Source: Hippasteria phrygiana (Eukaryota > Echinodermata > Asteroidea > Valvatida > Goniasteridae). From it: 64,000 nt of DNA. A model generated the notes under the pieces. The model saw only the letters and a program-made list of their open reading frames with translations, searched no databases and was not told the DNA's origin. Location: the NCBI GenBank assembly GCA_037893225.1, contig JAZGUH010000451.1:452001-516000 (forward strand), given 5' to 3'. Of the stretch, positions 45,395 through 59,434 are shown piece by piece. Position 1 is the first letter of the stretch; every line of letters begins with the position of its first letter. Both the position numbers and the translations under genes were made by a program.

Positions 45395-48300
45395 TTCATC
45401 TGAAAATTTGGCAAATGTTAAGCAGCCACAATGCAGTAAACGGGAGAACGCACACAGAGTTTATGGGAAGACATTTGTTGCGAGGTTTGAATTTTCTCGA
45501 AGAGTTCTAACGCTGTGAAGCTGGCGATGGTCTCAAATTGTTGCGCTAGATCTAAGCTACCCATACGTGTGAAAATTGCTGTATTTGGTCAATATCCCAT
45601 TAAATTATGAACAGGGAAAGGAGGGGCGTTCATCTGAAAATGTGGCAAACGTTAAGCAGTCACAATGCAGTAAACGGGAGAACGCACACAGAGTTCACGG
45701 GAAATAATTAGTTGCGAGGTTTGAATTTTCTCGAAGAGTTCTGACGCTTTGAAGCTGGCGATGGTCTGAAATTGTTGCGCTATATCTAAGCTACCCATAC
45801 GTTTAAAAAATACTGGATTTGGTCATTATACAATTCAATTATGAACAGGGAAAGGAGGGGCGTTCATCTGAAAATGTGGCAAACGTTAAGCAGTCACAAT
45901 GCAGTAAACGGAAGAATGCACACAGAGTTCACAGGAAGAAATTTGTTGCGAGGTTTGAATTTTCTCGAAGAGTTCTGACGCTGTGAAGCTGGCGATGGTC
46001 TGAAATTGTTGCGCTAGATCTAAGCTACCCATACGTGTGAAAATTACTGGATTTGGTCAATATCCCAGTAAATTATGAACAGGGAAAGGAGGGGCGTTCA
46101 TTTGAAAATGTGGCAAACGTTAAGCAGTCACAATGAAGAAAACGGAAGAACGCACACAGAGTTCACGGGAAGAAATTTGTTGCGAGGTTTAAATTTTCTC
46201 GAAGAGTTCTAACGCTGTGAAGCTGGCGATGGTCTCAAATTGTTGCGCTAGATCTAAGCTACCCATACGTGTGAAAATTGCTGTATTTGGCCAATATCCC
46301 ATTCAATTATGAACAGGGAAAGGATGGGCGTTCATCTGAAAATTTGGCAAATGTTAAGCAGCCACAATGCAGTAAACGGGAGAACGCACACAGAGTTTAT
46401 GGGAAGACATTTGTTGCGAGGTTTGAATTTTCTCGAAGAGTTCTAACGCTGTGAAGCTGGCGATGGTCTCAAATTGTTGCGCTAGATCTAAGCTACCCAT
46501 ACGTGTGAAAATTGCTGTATTTGGTCAATATCCCATTAAATTATGAACAGGGAAAGGAGGGGCGTTCATCTGAAAATGTGGCAAACGTTAAGCAGTCACA
46601 ATGCAGTAAACGGGAGAACGCACACAGAGTTCACGGGAAGAATTTTTTTGAGAGGTTTGCATTTTCTCCAAGAGTTCTAACGCTGTGAAGCTGGCGATGG
46701 TCTCAAATTGTTGCGCTAGATCTAAGCTACCCATACGTGTAAAAATTACTGGATTTGTTCAATATACCATTCAATTATGAACAGGGAAAGGAGGGGCGTT
46801 CATCTGAAAATTTGGCAAACGTTAAGCAGCCACAATGCAGTAAACGGGAGAACGCACACAGAGTTCACGGGAAGAAATTTGTTGCGAGGTTTGAATTTTC
46901 TCGAAGAGTTCTAACGCTGTGAAGCTAGCGATGGTCTCAAATTGTTGCGCTAGATCTAATCTACTCATACGTGTGAAAATTACTGGATTTGGTCAATATC
47001 CCAGAAAAATTATGAACAGGGAAAGGAGGGGCGTTCATTTGAAAATGTGGCAAACGTTAAGCAGTCACAATGCAATAAACAGGAGAACGCACACAGAGTT
47101 CACGGGAAGAAATTAGTTGCGAGGTTTGAATTTTCTCGAAGAGTTCTAACGCTATGAAGCTGGCGATGGTCTCAAATTGTTGCGCTAGATCTAAGCTACT
47201 CATACGTGTGAAAATTGCTGGATTTGGTCAATATCCCATTAAATTATGAACAGGGAGAGGAGGGGCGTTCATCTGAAAATGTGGCAAACGTTAAGCAGTC
47301 ACAATGAAGTAAACGGGAGAACGCACACAGAGTTTATGGGAAGAAATTTGTTGCGAGGTTTGAATTTTCTCGAAGAGTTCTCACGCTATGAAGCTGGCGA
47401 TGGTCTCAAATTGTTGCGCTATATCTAAGCTACCCATACGTGTGAAAATTACTGGATTTGGTCAATATCCCATTCAATTATGAACAGGTAAAGGAGGGGC
47501 GTTCATCTGAAAATGTGGAAAACGTTAAGCAGTCACAATGCAGTAAACGGAAGAACGCACACAGAGTTCACAGAAGGAAATTTGTTGCGAGGTTTGAATT
47601 TTCTAGAAGAGTTCTAACGCTGTGAAGCTGGCGATGGTCTGAAATTGTTGCGCTATATCTAAGCTACCCGTAAGTGTGAAAATTACTGGATTTGGTCAAT
47701 ATCCCATTAAATTATGAGCAGGGAAAGGAGGGGCGTTCATCTGAACATGTGGCAAACGTTAAGCAGTCACAATGAAGAAAACGGAAGAACGCACACAGAG
47801 TTCACGGGAAGAAATTTGTTGCGAGGTTTAAATTTTCTCGAAGAGTTCTAACGCTGTGAAGCTGGCGATGGTCTCAAATTGTTGCGCTATATCTAAGCTA
47901 CCCATACGTGTGAAAATTGCTGTATTTGGTCAATATCCCATTCAATTATGAACAGGGAAAGGATGGGCGTTCATCTGAAAATTTGGCAAATGTTAAGCAG
48001 CCACAATGCAGTAAACGGGAGAACGCACACAGAGTTCACGGGAAGAACTTTGTTGCGAGGTTTGAATTTTCTCGAATAGTTCTAACGATGTGAAGCTGGC
48101 GATTGTCTCAAATTGTTGCGCTAGATCTAAGCTACTCATACGTGTGAAAATTGCTGGATTTGGTCAATATCCCATTAAATTATGAGCAGGGAAAGGAGGG
48201 GCGTTCATCTCAAAATGTGGCAAACGTTAAGCAGTCACAATGCAGTAAACGGAAGAACGCAAACAGAGTTCACGTCAAGAAAATTGTTGCGAGGTTTGAA

Positions 48301-50542
48301 TTTTCTCGAAGAGTTCTCACGCTATGAAGCTGGCGATGGTCTCAAATTGTTGCGCTAGATCTAAGCTACCCATACGTGTGAAAATTACTGGATTTTGTCA
48401 ATATCCCATTCAATTATGAACAGGTAAAGGAGGGGCGTTCATCTGAAAATGTGGAAAACGTTAAGCAGTCACAATGCAGTAAACGGAAGAACGCACACAG
48501 AGTTCACAGAAGGAAATTTGTTGCGAGGTTTGAATTTTCTCGAAGAGTTCTAACGCTGTGAAGCTGGCGATGGTCTGAAATTGTTGCGCTATATCTAAGC
48601 TACCCGTAAGTGTGAAAATTACTGGATTTGGTCAATATCCCATTAAATTATGAGCAGGGAAAGGAGGGGCGTTCATCTCAAAATGTGGCAAACGTTAAGC
48701 AGTCACAATGCAGAAAACGGAAGAACGCACACAGAGTTCACGGGAAAAATTTGTTGCGAGGTTTAAATTTTCTCGAAGAGTTCTAACGCTGTGAAGCTGG
48801 CGATGGTCTCAAATTGTTGCGCTAGATCTAAGCTACCCATACGTGTGAAAATTGCTGTATTTGGTCAATATCCCATTCAATTATGAACAGGGAAAGGAGG
48901 GGCGTTCATCTGAAAATGTGGCAAACGTTAAGCAGTCACAATGCAGTAAACGGGAGAACGCACACAGAGTTCACGGGAAGAAATTTTTTGAGAGGTTTGC
49001 ATTTTCTCGAAGAGTTCTAACGCTGTGAAGCTGGCGATGGTCTCAAATTGTTGCGCTAGATCTAAGCTACCCATACGTGTAAAAATTACTGGATTTGTTC
49101 AATATACCATTCAATTATGCACAGGGAAAGGAGGGGCGTTCATCTGAAAATTTGGCAAACGTTAAGCAGCCACAATGCAGTAAACGGGAGAACGCACACA
49201 GAGTTCACGGGAAGAAATTTGTTGCGAGGTTTGAATTTTCTCGAAGAGTTCTAACGCTGTGAAGCTAGCGATGGTCTCAAATTGTTGCGCTAGATCTAAG
49301 CTACTCATACGTGTGAAAATTACTGGATTTGGTCAATATCCCAGTAAATTATGAACAGGGAAAGGAGGGGCGTTCATTTGAAAATGTGGCAAACGTTAAG
49401 CAGTCACAATGCAATAAACGGGAGAACGCACACAGAGTTCACGGGAAGAAATTAGTTGCGAGGTTTGAATTTTCTCGAAGAGTTCTCACGCTGTGAAGCT
49501 GGCGATGGTCTGAAATTGTTGCGCTAGATCTAAGCTACGCATAAGTGTGAAAATTACTGGATTTGGTCAATATACCATTCAATTATGAACAGGGAAAGGA
49601 GGGGCGTTCATCTGAAAATGTGGCAAACGTTAAGCAGCCACAATGCAGTAAACCGGAGAATGTACACAGAGTTCACGGGAAGAATTTTTTTGAGAGGTTT
49701 GAATTTTCTCGAAGAGTTCTAACGCTGTGAAGCTGGCGATGGTCTCAAATTGTTGCGCTAGATCTAAGCTACTCATACGTGTGAAAATTGCTGGATTTGG
49801 TCAATATCCCATTAAATTATGAGCAGGGAAAGGAGGGGCGTTCATCTCAAAATGTGGCAAACGTTAAGCAGTCACAATGCAGTAAACGGAAGAACGCAAA
49901 CAGAGTTCACGTCAAGAAAATTTTTGCGAGGTTTGAATTTTCTCGAAGAGTTCTCACGCTATGAAGCTGGCGATGGTCTCAAATTGTTGCGCTAGATCTA
50001 AGCTACCCATACGTGTGAAAATTACTGGATTTGGTCAATATCCCATTCAATTATGAACAGGTAAAGGAGGGGCGTTCATCTGAAAATGTGGAAAACGTTA
50101 AGCAGTCACAATGCAGTAAACGGAAGAACGCACACAGAGTTCACAGAAGGAAATTTGTTGCGAGGTTTGAATTTTCTAGAAGAGTTCTAACGCTGTGAAG
50201 CTGGCGATGGTCTGAAATTGTTGCGCTATATCTAAGCTACCCGTAAGTGTGAAAATTACTGGATTTGGTCAATATCCCATTAAATTATGAGCAGGGAAAG
50301 GAGGGGCGTTCATCTGAACATGTGGCAAACGTTAAGCAGTCACAATGAAGAAAACGGAAGAACGCACACAGAGTTCACGGGAAGAAATTTGTTGCGAGGT
50401 TTAAATTTTCTCGAAGAGTTCTAACGCTGTGAAGCTGGCGATGGTCTCAAATTGTTGCGCTAGATCTAAGCTACCCATACGTGTGAAAATTGCTGTATTT
50501 GGTCAATATCCCATTCAATTATGAACAGGGAAAGGATGGGCG
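45395..50542 (+). repeat. 22-monomer unit (5148 bp), copy 1
   Basis: Order: A2-J-K-H/G-A2-I-C-H-A'/E-F-G-A/D-E-F-G-I-C-H/A-B/H-E-F-G. Markers are GGCCAATATCCC near 46,290, CTCCAAGAG in I, CTAATCTACTC and the one-base insertion CCAGAAAAATTATG in C (near 46,995-47,007), GAACATGTGG in G, the deletion in G at 48,742-48,752 and GAATGTACAC in B/H. One +1 and one -1 change cancel, giving exactly 22 x 234. Confidence 0.87.
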
Positions 50543-53500
50543 TTCATCTGAAAATTTGGCAAATGTTAAGCAGCCACAATGCAGTAAACGGGAGAACGCA
50601 CACAGAGTTTATGGGAAGACATTTGTTGCGAGGTTTGAATTTTCTCGAAGAGTTCTAACGCTGTGAAGCTGGCGATGGTCTCAAATTGTTGCGCTAGATC
50701 TAAGCTACCCATACGTGTGAAAATTGCTGTATTTGGTCAATATCCCATTAAATTATGAACAGGGAAAGGAGGGGCGTTCATCTGAAAATGTGGCAAACGT
50801 TAAGCAGTCACAATGCAGTAAACGGGAGAACGCACACAGAGTTCACGGGAAATAATTAGTTGCGAGGTTTGAATTTTCTCGAAGAGTTCTGACGCTTTGA
50901 AGCTGGCGATGGTCTGAAATTGTTGCGCTATATCTAAGCTACCCATACGTTTAAAAAATACTGGATTTGGTCATTATACAATTCAATTATGAACAGGGAA
51001 AGGAGGGGCGTTCATCTGAAAATGTGGCAAACGTTAAGCAGTCACAATGCAGTAAACGGAAGAATGCACACAGAGTTCACAGGAAGAAATTTGTTGCGAG
51101 GTTTGAATTTTCTCGAAGAGTTCTGACGCTGTGAAGCTGGCGATGGTCTGAAATTGTTGCGCTAGATCTAAGCTACCCATACGTGTGAAAATTACTGGAT
51201 TTGGTCAATATCCCAGTAAATTATGAACAGGGAAAGGAGGGGCGTTCATTTGAAAATGTGGCAAACGTTAAGCAGTCACAATGAAGAAAACGGAAGAACG
51301 CACACAGAGTTCACGGGAAGAAATTTGTTGCGAGGTTTAAATTTTCTCGAAGAGTTCTAACGCTGTGAAGCTGGCGATGGTCTCAAATTGTTGCGCTAGA
51401 TCTAAGCTACCCATACGTGTGAAAATTGCTGTATTTGGCCAATATCCCATTCAATTATGAACAGGGAAAGGATGGGCGTTCATCTGAAAATTTGGCAAAT
51501 GTTAAGCAGCCACAATGCAGTAAACGGGAGAACGCACACAGAGTTTATGGGAAGACATTTGTTGCGAGGTTTGAATTTTCTCGAAGAGTTCTAACGCTGT
51601 GAAGCTGGCGATGGTCTCAAATTGTTGCGCTAGATCTAAGCTACCCATACGTGTGAAAATTGCTGTATTTGGTCAATATCCCATTAAATTATGAACAGGG
51701 AAAGGAGGGGCGTTCATCTGAAAATGTGGCAAACGTTAAGCAGTCACAATGCAGTAAACGGGAGAACGCACACAGAGTTCACGGGAAGAATTTTTTTGAG
51801 AGGTTTGCATTTTCTCCAAGAGTTCTAACGCTGTGAAGCTGGCGATGGTCTCAAATTGTTGCGCTAGATCTAAGCTACCCATACGTGTAAAAATTACTGG
51901 ATTTGTTCAATATACCATTCAATTATGAACAGGGAAAGGAGGGGCGTTCATCTGAAAATTTGGCAAACGTTAAGCAGCCACAATGCAGTAAACGGGAGAA
52001 CGCACACAGAGTTCACGGGAAGAAATTTGTTGCGAGGTTTGAATTTTCTCGAAGAGTTCTAACGCTGTGAAGCTAGCGATGGTCTCAAATTGTTGCGCTA
52101 GATCTAATCTACTCATACGTGTGAAAATTACTGGATTTGGTCAATATCCCAGAAAAATTATGAACAGGGAAAGGAGGGGCGTTCATTTGAAAATGTGGCA
52201 AACGTTAAGCAGTCACAATGCAATAAACAGGAGAACGCACACAGAGTTCACGGGAAGAAATTAGTTGCGAGGTTTGAATTTTCTCGAAGAGTTCTAACGC
52301 TATGAAGCTGGCGATGGTCTCAAATTGTTGCGCTAGATCTAAGCTACTCATACGTGTGAAAATTGCTGGATTTGGTCAATATCCCATTAAATTATGAACA
52401 GGGAGAGGAGGGGCGTTCATCTGAAAATGTGGCAAACGTTAAGCAGTCACAATGAAGTAAACGGGAGAACGCACACAGAGTTTATGGGAAGAAATTTGTT
52501 GCGAGGTTTGAATTTTCTCGAAGAGTTCTCACGCTATGAAGCTGGCGATGGTCTCAAATTGTTGCGCTATATCTAAGCTACCCATACGTGTGAAAATTAC
52601 TGGATTTGGTCAATATCCCATTCAATTATGAACAGGTAAAGGAGGGGCGTTCATCTGAAAATGTGGAAAACGTTAAGCAGTCACAATGCAGTAAACGGAA
52701 GAACGCACACAGAGTTCACAGAAGGAAATTTGTTGCGAGGTTTGAATTTTCTAGAAGAGTTCTAACGCTGTGAAGCTGGCGATGGTCTGAAATTGTTGCG
52801 CTATATCTAAGCTACCCGTAAGTGTGAAAATTACTGGATTTGGTCAATATCCCATTAAATTATGAGCAGGGAAAGGAGGGGCGTTCATCTGAACATGTGG
52901 CAAACGTTAAGCAGTCACAATGAAGAAAACGGAAGAACGCACACAGAGTTCACGGGAAGAAATTTGTTGCGAGGTTTAAATTTTCTCGAAGAGTTCTAAC
53001 GCTGTGAAGCTGGCGATGGTCTCAAATTGTTGCGCTATATCTAAGCTACCCATACGTGTGAAAATTGCTGTATTTGGTCAATATCCCATTCAATTATGAA
53101 CAGGGAAAGGATGGGCGTTCATCTGAAAATTTGGCAAATGTTAAGCAGCCACAATGCAGTAAACGGGAGAACGCACACAGAGTTCACGGGAAGAACTTTG
53201 TTGCGAGGTTTGAATTTTCTCGAATAGTTCTAACGATGTGAAGCTGGCGATTGTCTCAAATTGTTGCGCTAGATCTAAGCTACTCATACGTGTGAAAATT
53301 GCTGGATTTGGTCAATATCCCATTAAATTATGAGCAGGGAAAGGAGGGGCGTTCATCTCAAAATGTGGCAAACGTTAAGCAGTCACAATGCAGTAAACGG
53401 AAGAACGCAAACAGAGTTCACGTCAAGAAAATTGTTGCGAGGTTTGAATTTTCTCGAAGAGTTCTCACGCTATGAAGCTGGCGATGGTCTCAAATTGTTG

Positions 53501-55924
53501 CGCTAGATCTAAGCTACCCATACGTGTGAAAATTACTGGATTTTGTCAATATCCCATTCAATTATGAACAGGTAAAGGAGGGGCGTTCATCTGAAAATGT
53601 GGAAAACGTTAAGCAGTCACAATGCAGTAAACGGAAGAACGCACACAGAGTTCACAGAAGGAAATTTGTTGCGAGGTTTGAATTTTCTCGAAGAGTTCTA
53701 ACGCTGTGAAGCTGGCGATGGTCTGAAATTGTTGCGCTATATCTAAGCTACCCGTAAGTGTGAAAATTACTGGATTTGGTCAATATCCCATTAAATTATG
53801 AGCAGGGAAAGGAGGGGCGTTCATCTCAAAATGTGGCAAACGTTAAGCAGTCACAATGCAGAAAACGGAAGAACGCACACAGAGTTCACGGGAAAAATTT
53901 GTTGCGAGGTTTAAATTTTCTCGAAGAGTTCTAACGCTGTGAAGCTGGCGATGGTCTCAAATTGTTGCGCTAGATCTAAGCTACCCATACGTGTGAAAAT
54001 TGCTGTATTTGGTCAATATCCCATTCAATTATGAACAGGGAAAGGAGGGGCGTTCATCTGAAAATGTGGCAAACGTTAAGCAGTCACAATGCAGTAAACG
54101 GGAGAACGCACACAGAGTTCACGGGAAGAAATTTTTTGAGAGGTTTGCATTTTCTCGAAGAGTTCTAACGCTGTGAAGCTGGCGATGGTCTCAAATTGTT
54201 GCGCTAGATCTAAGCTACCCATACGTGTAAAAATTACTGGATTTGTTCAATATACCATTCAATTATGCACAGGGAAAGGAGGGGCGTTCATCTGAAAATT
54301 TGGCAAACGTTAAGCAGCCACAATGCAGTAAACGGGAGAACGCACACAGAGTTCACGGGAAGAAATTTGTTGCGAGGTTTGAATTTTCTCGAAGAGTTCT
54401 AACGCTGTGAAGCTAGCGATGGTCTCAAATTGTTGCGCTAGATCTAAGCTACTCATACGTGTGAAAATTACTGGATTTGGTCAATATCCCAGTAAATTAT
54501 GAACAGGGAAAGGAGGGGCGTTCATTTGAAAATGTGGCAAACGTTAAGCAGTCACAATGCAATAAACGGGAGAACGCACACAGAGTTCACGGGAAGAAAT
54601 TAGTTGCGAGGTTTGAATTTTCTCGAAGAGTTCTCACGCTGTGAAGCTGGCGATGGTCTGAAATTGTTGCGCTAGATCTAAGCTACGCATAAGTGTGAAA
54701 ATTACTGGATTTGGTCAATATACCATTCAATTATGAACAGGGAAAGGAGGGGCGTTCATCTGAAAATGTGGCAAACGTTAAGCAGCCACAATGCAGTAAA
54801 CCGGAGAATGTACACAGAGTTCACGGGAAGAATTTTTTTGAGAGGTTTGAATTTTCTCGAAGAGTTCTAACGCTGTGAAGCTGGCGATGGTCTCAAATTG
54901 TTGCGCTAGATCTAAGCTACTCATACGTGTGAAAATTGCTGGATTTGGTCAATATCCCATTAAATTATGAGCAGGGAAAGGAGGGGCGTTCATCTCAAAA
55001 TGTGGCAAACGTTAAGCAGTCACAATGCAGTAAACGGAAGAACGCAAACAGAGTTCACGTCAAGAAAATTTTTGCGAGGTTTGAATTTTCTCGAAGAGTT
55101 CTCACGCTATGAAGCTGGCGATGGTCTCAAATTGTTGCGCTAGATCTAAGCTACCCATACGTGTGAAAATTACTGGATTTGGTCAATATCCCATTCAATT
55201 ATGAACAGGTAAAGGAGGGGCGTTCATCTGAAAATGTGGAAAACGTTAAGCAGTCACAATGCAGTAAACGGAAGAACGCACACAGAGTTCACAGAAGGAA
55301 ATTTGTTGCGAGGTTTGAATTTTCTAGAAGAGTTCTAACGCTGTGAAGCTGGCGATGGTCTGAAATTGTTGCGCTATATCTAAGCTACCCGTAAGTGTGA
55401 AAATTACTGGATTTGGTCAATATCCCATTAAATTATGAGCAGGGAAAGGAGGGGCGTTCATCTGAACATGTGGCAAACGTTAAGCAGTCACAATGAAGAA
55501 AACGGAAGAACGCACACAGAGTTCACGGGAAGAAATTTGTTGCGAGGTTTAAATTTTCTCGAAGAGTTCTAACGCTGTGAAGCTGGCGATGGTCTCAAAT
55601 TGTTGCGCTAGATCTAAGCTACCCATACGTGTGAAAATTGCTGTATTTGGTCAATATCCCATTCAATTATGAACAGGGAAAGGATGGGCGTTCATCTGAA
55701 AATTTGGCAAATGTTAAGCAGCCACAATGCAGTAAACGGGAGAACGCACACAGAGTTTATGGGAAGACATTTGTTGCGAGGTTTGAATTTTCTCGAAGAG
55801 TTCTAACGCTGTGAAGCTGGCGATGGTCTCAAATTGTTGCGCTAGATCTAAGCTACCCATACGTGTGAAAATTGCTGTATTTGGTCAATATCCCATTAAA
55901 TTATGAACAGGGAAAGGAGGGGCG
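50543..55924 (+). repeat. 22-monomer unit, copy 2, plus one monomer
   Basis: Repeats 45,395-50,776 at a constant offset of 5148 bp with every marker: GGCCAATATCCC near 51,438, CTAATCTACTC, the CCAGAAAAATT insertion near 52,150, GAACATGTGG, the deletion in G at 53,890-53,900 and GAATGTACAC near 54,808. The match ends after A2 at 55,924, where the order turns to I-C-H instead of J-K. No difference is obvious by eye, so the duplication is very recent or a sequence-assembly effect. Confidence 0.86.
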
Positions 55925-57328
55925 TTCATCTGAAAATGTGGCAAACGTTAAGCAGTCACAATGCAGTAAACGGGAGAACGCACACAGAGTTCACGGGAAG
56001 AATTTTTTTGAGAGGTTTGCATTTTCTCCAAGAGTTCTAACGCTGTGAAGCTGGCGATGGTCTCAAATTGTTGCGCTAGATCTAAGCTACCCATACGTGT
56101 AAAAATTACTGGATTTGTTCAATATACCATTCAATTATGAACAGGGAAAGGAGGGGCGTTCATCTGAAAATTTGGCAAACGTTAAGCAGCCACAATGCAG
56201 TAAACGGGAGAACGCACACAGAGTTCACGGGAAGAAATTTGTTGCGAGGTTTGAATTTTCTCGAAGAGTTCTAACGCTGTGAAGCTAGCGATGGTCTCAA
56301 ATTGTTGCGCTAGATCTAAGCTACTCATACGTGTGAAAATTACTGGATTTGGTCAATATCCCAGTAAATTATGAACAGGGAAAGGAGGGGCGTTCATTTG
56401 AAAATGTGGCAAACGTTAAGCAGTCACAATGCAATAAACAGGAGAACGCACACAGAGTTCACGGGAAGAAATTAGTTGCGAGGTTTGAATTTTCTCGAAG
56501 AGTTCTAACGCTATGAAGCTGGCGATGGTCTCAAATTGTTGCGCTAGATCTAAGCTACTCATACGTGTGAAAATTGCTGGATTTGGTCAATATCCCATTA
56601 AATTATGAACAGGGAGAGGAGGGGCGTTCATCTGAAAATGTGGCAAACGTTAAGCAGTCACAATGAAGTAAACGGGAGAACGCACACAGAGTTTATGGGA
56701 AGAAATTTGTTGCGAGGTTTGAATTTTCTCGAAGAGTTCTCACGCTGTGAAGCTGGCGATGGTCTGAAATTGTTGCGCTAGATCTAAGCTACGCATAAGT
56801 GTGAAAATTACTGGATTTGGTCAATATACCATTCAATTATGAACAGGGAAAGGAGGGGCGTTCATCTGAAAATTTGGCAAACGTTAAGCAGCCACAATGC
56901 AGTAAACGGGAGAACGCACACAGAGTTCACGGGAAGAACTTTGTTGCGAGGTTTGAATTTTCTCGAATAGTTCTAACGATGTGAAGCTGGCGATTGTCTC
57001 AAATTGTTGCGCTAGATCTAAGCTACTCATACGTGTGAAAATTGCTGGATTTGGTCAATATCCCATTAAATTATGAGCAGGGAAAGGAGGGGCGTTCATC
57101 TCAAAATGTGGCAAACGTTAAGCAGCCACAATGCAGTAAACGGGAGAACGCACACAGAGTTCACGGGAAGAACTTTGTTGCGAGGTTTGAATTTTCTCGA
57201 ATAGTTCTAACGCTTTGAAGCTGGCGATGGTCTCAAATTGTTGCGCTAGATCTAAGCTACCCATACGTGTGAAAATTACTGGATTTGGTCAATATCCCAT
57301 TCAATTATGAACAGGTAAAGGAGGGGCG
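55223..57328 (+). repeat. Nine-monomer unit F-G-A2-I-C-H-A'-D-D', copy 1
   Basis: 2106 bp. F has TTTCTAGAAG, G has GAACATGTGG and ATGAAGAAAACGG, I has GAATTTTTTTGAG with CTCCAAG and H has AATAAACAGGAG. It overlaps the end of the 22-mer duplication. The C here lacks the one-base insertion of the copies at 46,799 and 51,947. Confidence 0.86.
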
Positions 57329-59434
57329 TTCATCTGAAAATGTGGAAAACGTTAAGCAGTCACAATGCAGTAAACGGAAGAACGCACACAGAGTTCACAG
57401 AAGGAAATTTGTTGCGAGGTTTGAATTTTCTAGAAGAGTTCTAACGCTGTGAAGCTGGCGATGGTCTGAAATTGTTGCGCTATATCTAAGCTACCCGTAA
57501 GTGTGAAAATTACTGGATTTGGTCAATATCCCATTAAATTATGAGCAGGGAAAGGAGGGGCGTTCATCTGAACATGTGGCAAACGTTAAGCAGTCACAAT
57601 GAAGAAAACGGAAGAACGCACACAGAGTTCACGGGAAGAAATTTGTTGCGAGGTTTAAATTTTCTCGAAGAGTTCTAACGCTGTGAAGCTGGCGATGGTC
57701 TCAAATTGTTGCGCTAGATCTAAGCTACCCATACGTGTGAAAATTGCTGTATTTGGTCAATATCCCATTCAATTATGAACAGGGAAAGGATGGGCGTTCA
57801 TCTGAAAATTTGGCAAATGTTAAGCAGCCACAATGCAGTAAACGGGAGAACGCACACAGAGTTTATGGGAAGACATTTGTTGCGAGGTTTGAATTTTCTC
57901 GAAGAGTTCTAACGCTGTGAAGCTGGCGATGGTCTCAAATTGTTGCGCTAGATCTAAGCTACCCATACGTGTGAAAATTGCTGTATTTGGTCAATATCCC
58001 ATTAAATTATGAACAGGGAAAGGAGGGGCGTTCATCTGAAAATGTGGCAAACGTTAAGCAGTCACAATGCAGTAAACGGGAGAACGCACACAGAGTTCAC
58101 GGGAAGAATTTTTTTGAGAGGTTTGCATTTTCTCCAAGAGTTCTAACGCTGTGAAGCTGGCGATGGTCTCAAATTGTTGCGCTAGATCTAAGCTACCCAT
58201 ACGTGTAAAAATTACTGGATTTGTTCAATATACCATTCAATTATGAACAGGGAAAGGAGGGGCGTTCATCTGAAAATTTGGCAAACGTTAAGCAGCCACA
58301 ATGCAGTAAACGGGAGAACGCACACAGAGTTCACGGGAAGAAATTTGTTGCGAGGTTTGAATTTTCTCGAAGAGTTCTAACGCTGTGAAGCTAGCGATGG
58401 TCTCAAATTGTTGCGCTAGATCTAAGCTACTCATACGTGTGAAAATTACTGGATTTGGTCAATATCCCAGTAAATTATGAACAGGGAAAGGAGGGGCGTT
58501 CATTTGAAAATGTGGCAAACGTTAAGCAGTCACAATGCAATAAACAGGAGAACGCACACAGAGTTCACGGGAAGAAATTAGTTGCGAGGTTTGAATTTTC
58601 TCGAAGAGTTCTAACGCTATGAAGCTGGCGATGGTCTCAAATTGTTGCGCTAGATCTAAGCTACTCATACGTGTGAAAATTGCTGGATTTGGTCAATATC
58701 CCATTAAATTATGAACAGGGAGAGGAGGGGCGTTCATCTGAAAATGTGGCAAACGTTAAGCAGTCACAATGAAGTAAACGGGAGAACGCACACAGAGTTT
58801 ATGGGAAGAAATTTGTTGCGAGGTTTGAATTTTCTCGAAGAGTTCTCACGCTGTGAAGCTGGCGATGGTCTGAAATTGTTGCGCTAGATCTAAGCTACGC
58901 ATAAGTGTGAAAATTACTGGATTTGGTCAATATACCATTCAATTATGAACAGGGAAAGGAGGGGCGTTCATCTGAAAATTTGGCAAACGTTAAGCAGCCA
59001 CAATGCAGTAAACGGGAGAACGCACACAGAGTTCACGGGAAGAACTTTGTTGCGAGGTTTGAATTTTCTCGAATAGTTCTAACGATGTGTAGCTGGCGAT
59101 TGTCTCAAATTGTTGCGCTAGATCTAAGCTACTCATACGTGTGAAAATTGCTGGATTTGGTCAATATCCCATTAAATTATGAGCAGGGAAAGGAGGGGCG
59201 TTCATCTCAAAATGTGGCAAACGTTAAGCAGCCACAATGCAGTAAACGGGAGAACGCACACAGAGTTCACGGGAAGAACTTTGTTGCGAGGTTTGAATTT
59301 TCTCGAATAGTTCTAACGCTTTGAAGCTGGCGATGGTCTCAAATTGTTGCGCTAGATCTAAGCTACCCATACGTGTGAAAATTACTGCATTTGGTCAATA
59401 TCCCATTCAATTATGAACAGGTAAAGGAGGGGCG
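57329..59434 (+). repeat. Nine-monomer unit F-G-A2-I-C-H-A'-D-D', copy 2
   Basis: Tandem copy at a 2106-bp offset. Near its end it acquires GATGTGTAGCTGG in D (59,090) and ATTACTGCATTT in D'. The latter matches the dispersed copy at 42,821-44,926 better than copy 1 does. Confidence 0.86.

Noticed and set aside
46919..47428. 65- and 60-codon open frames, repeated at 52,067-52,576
   Set aside because: The first joins two frames through the one-base insertion near 47,000. The second is an A'/E chimera. Both recur only because of the 5148-bp duplication.
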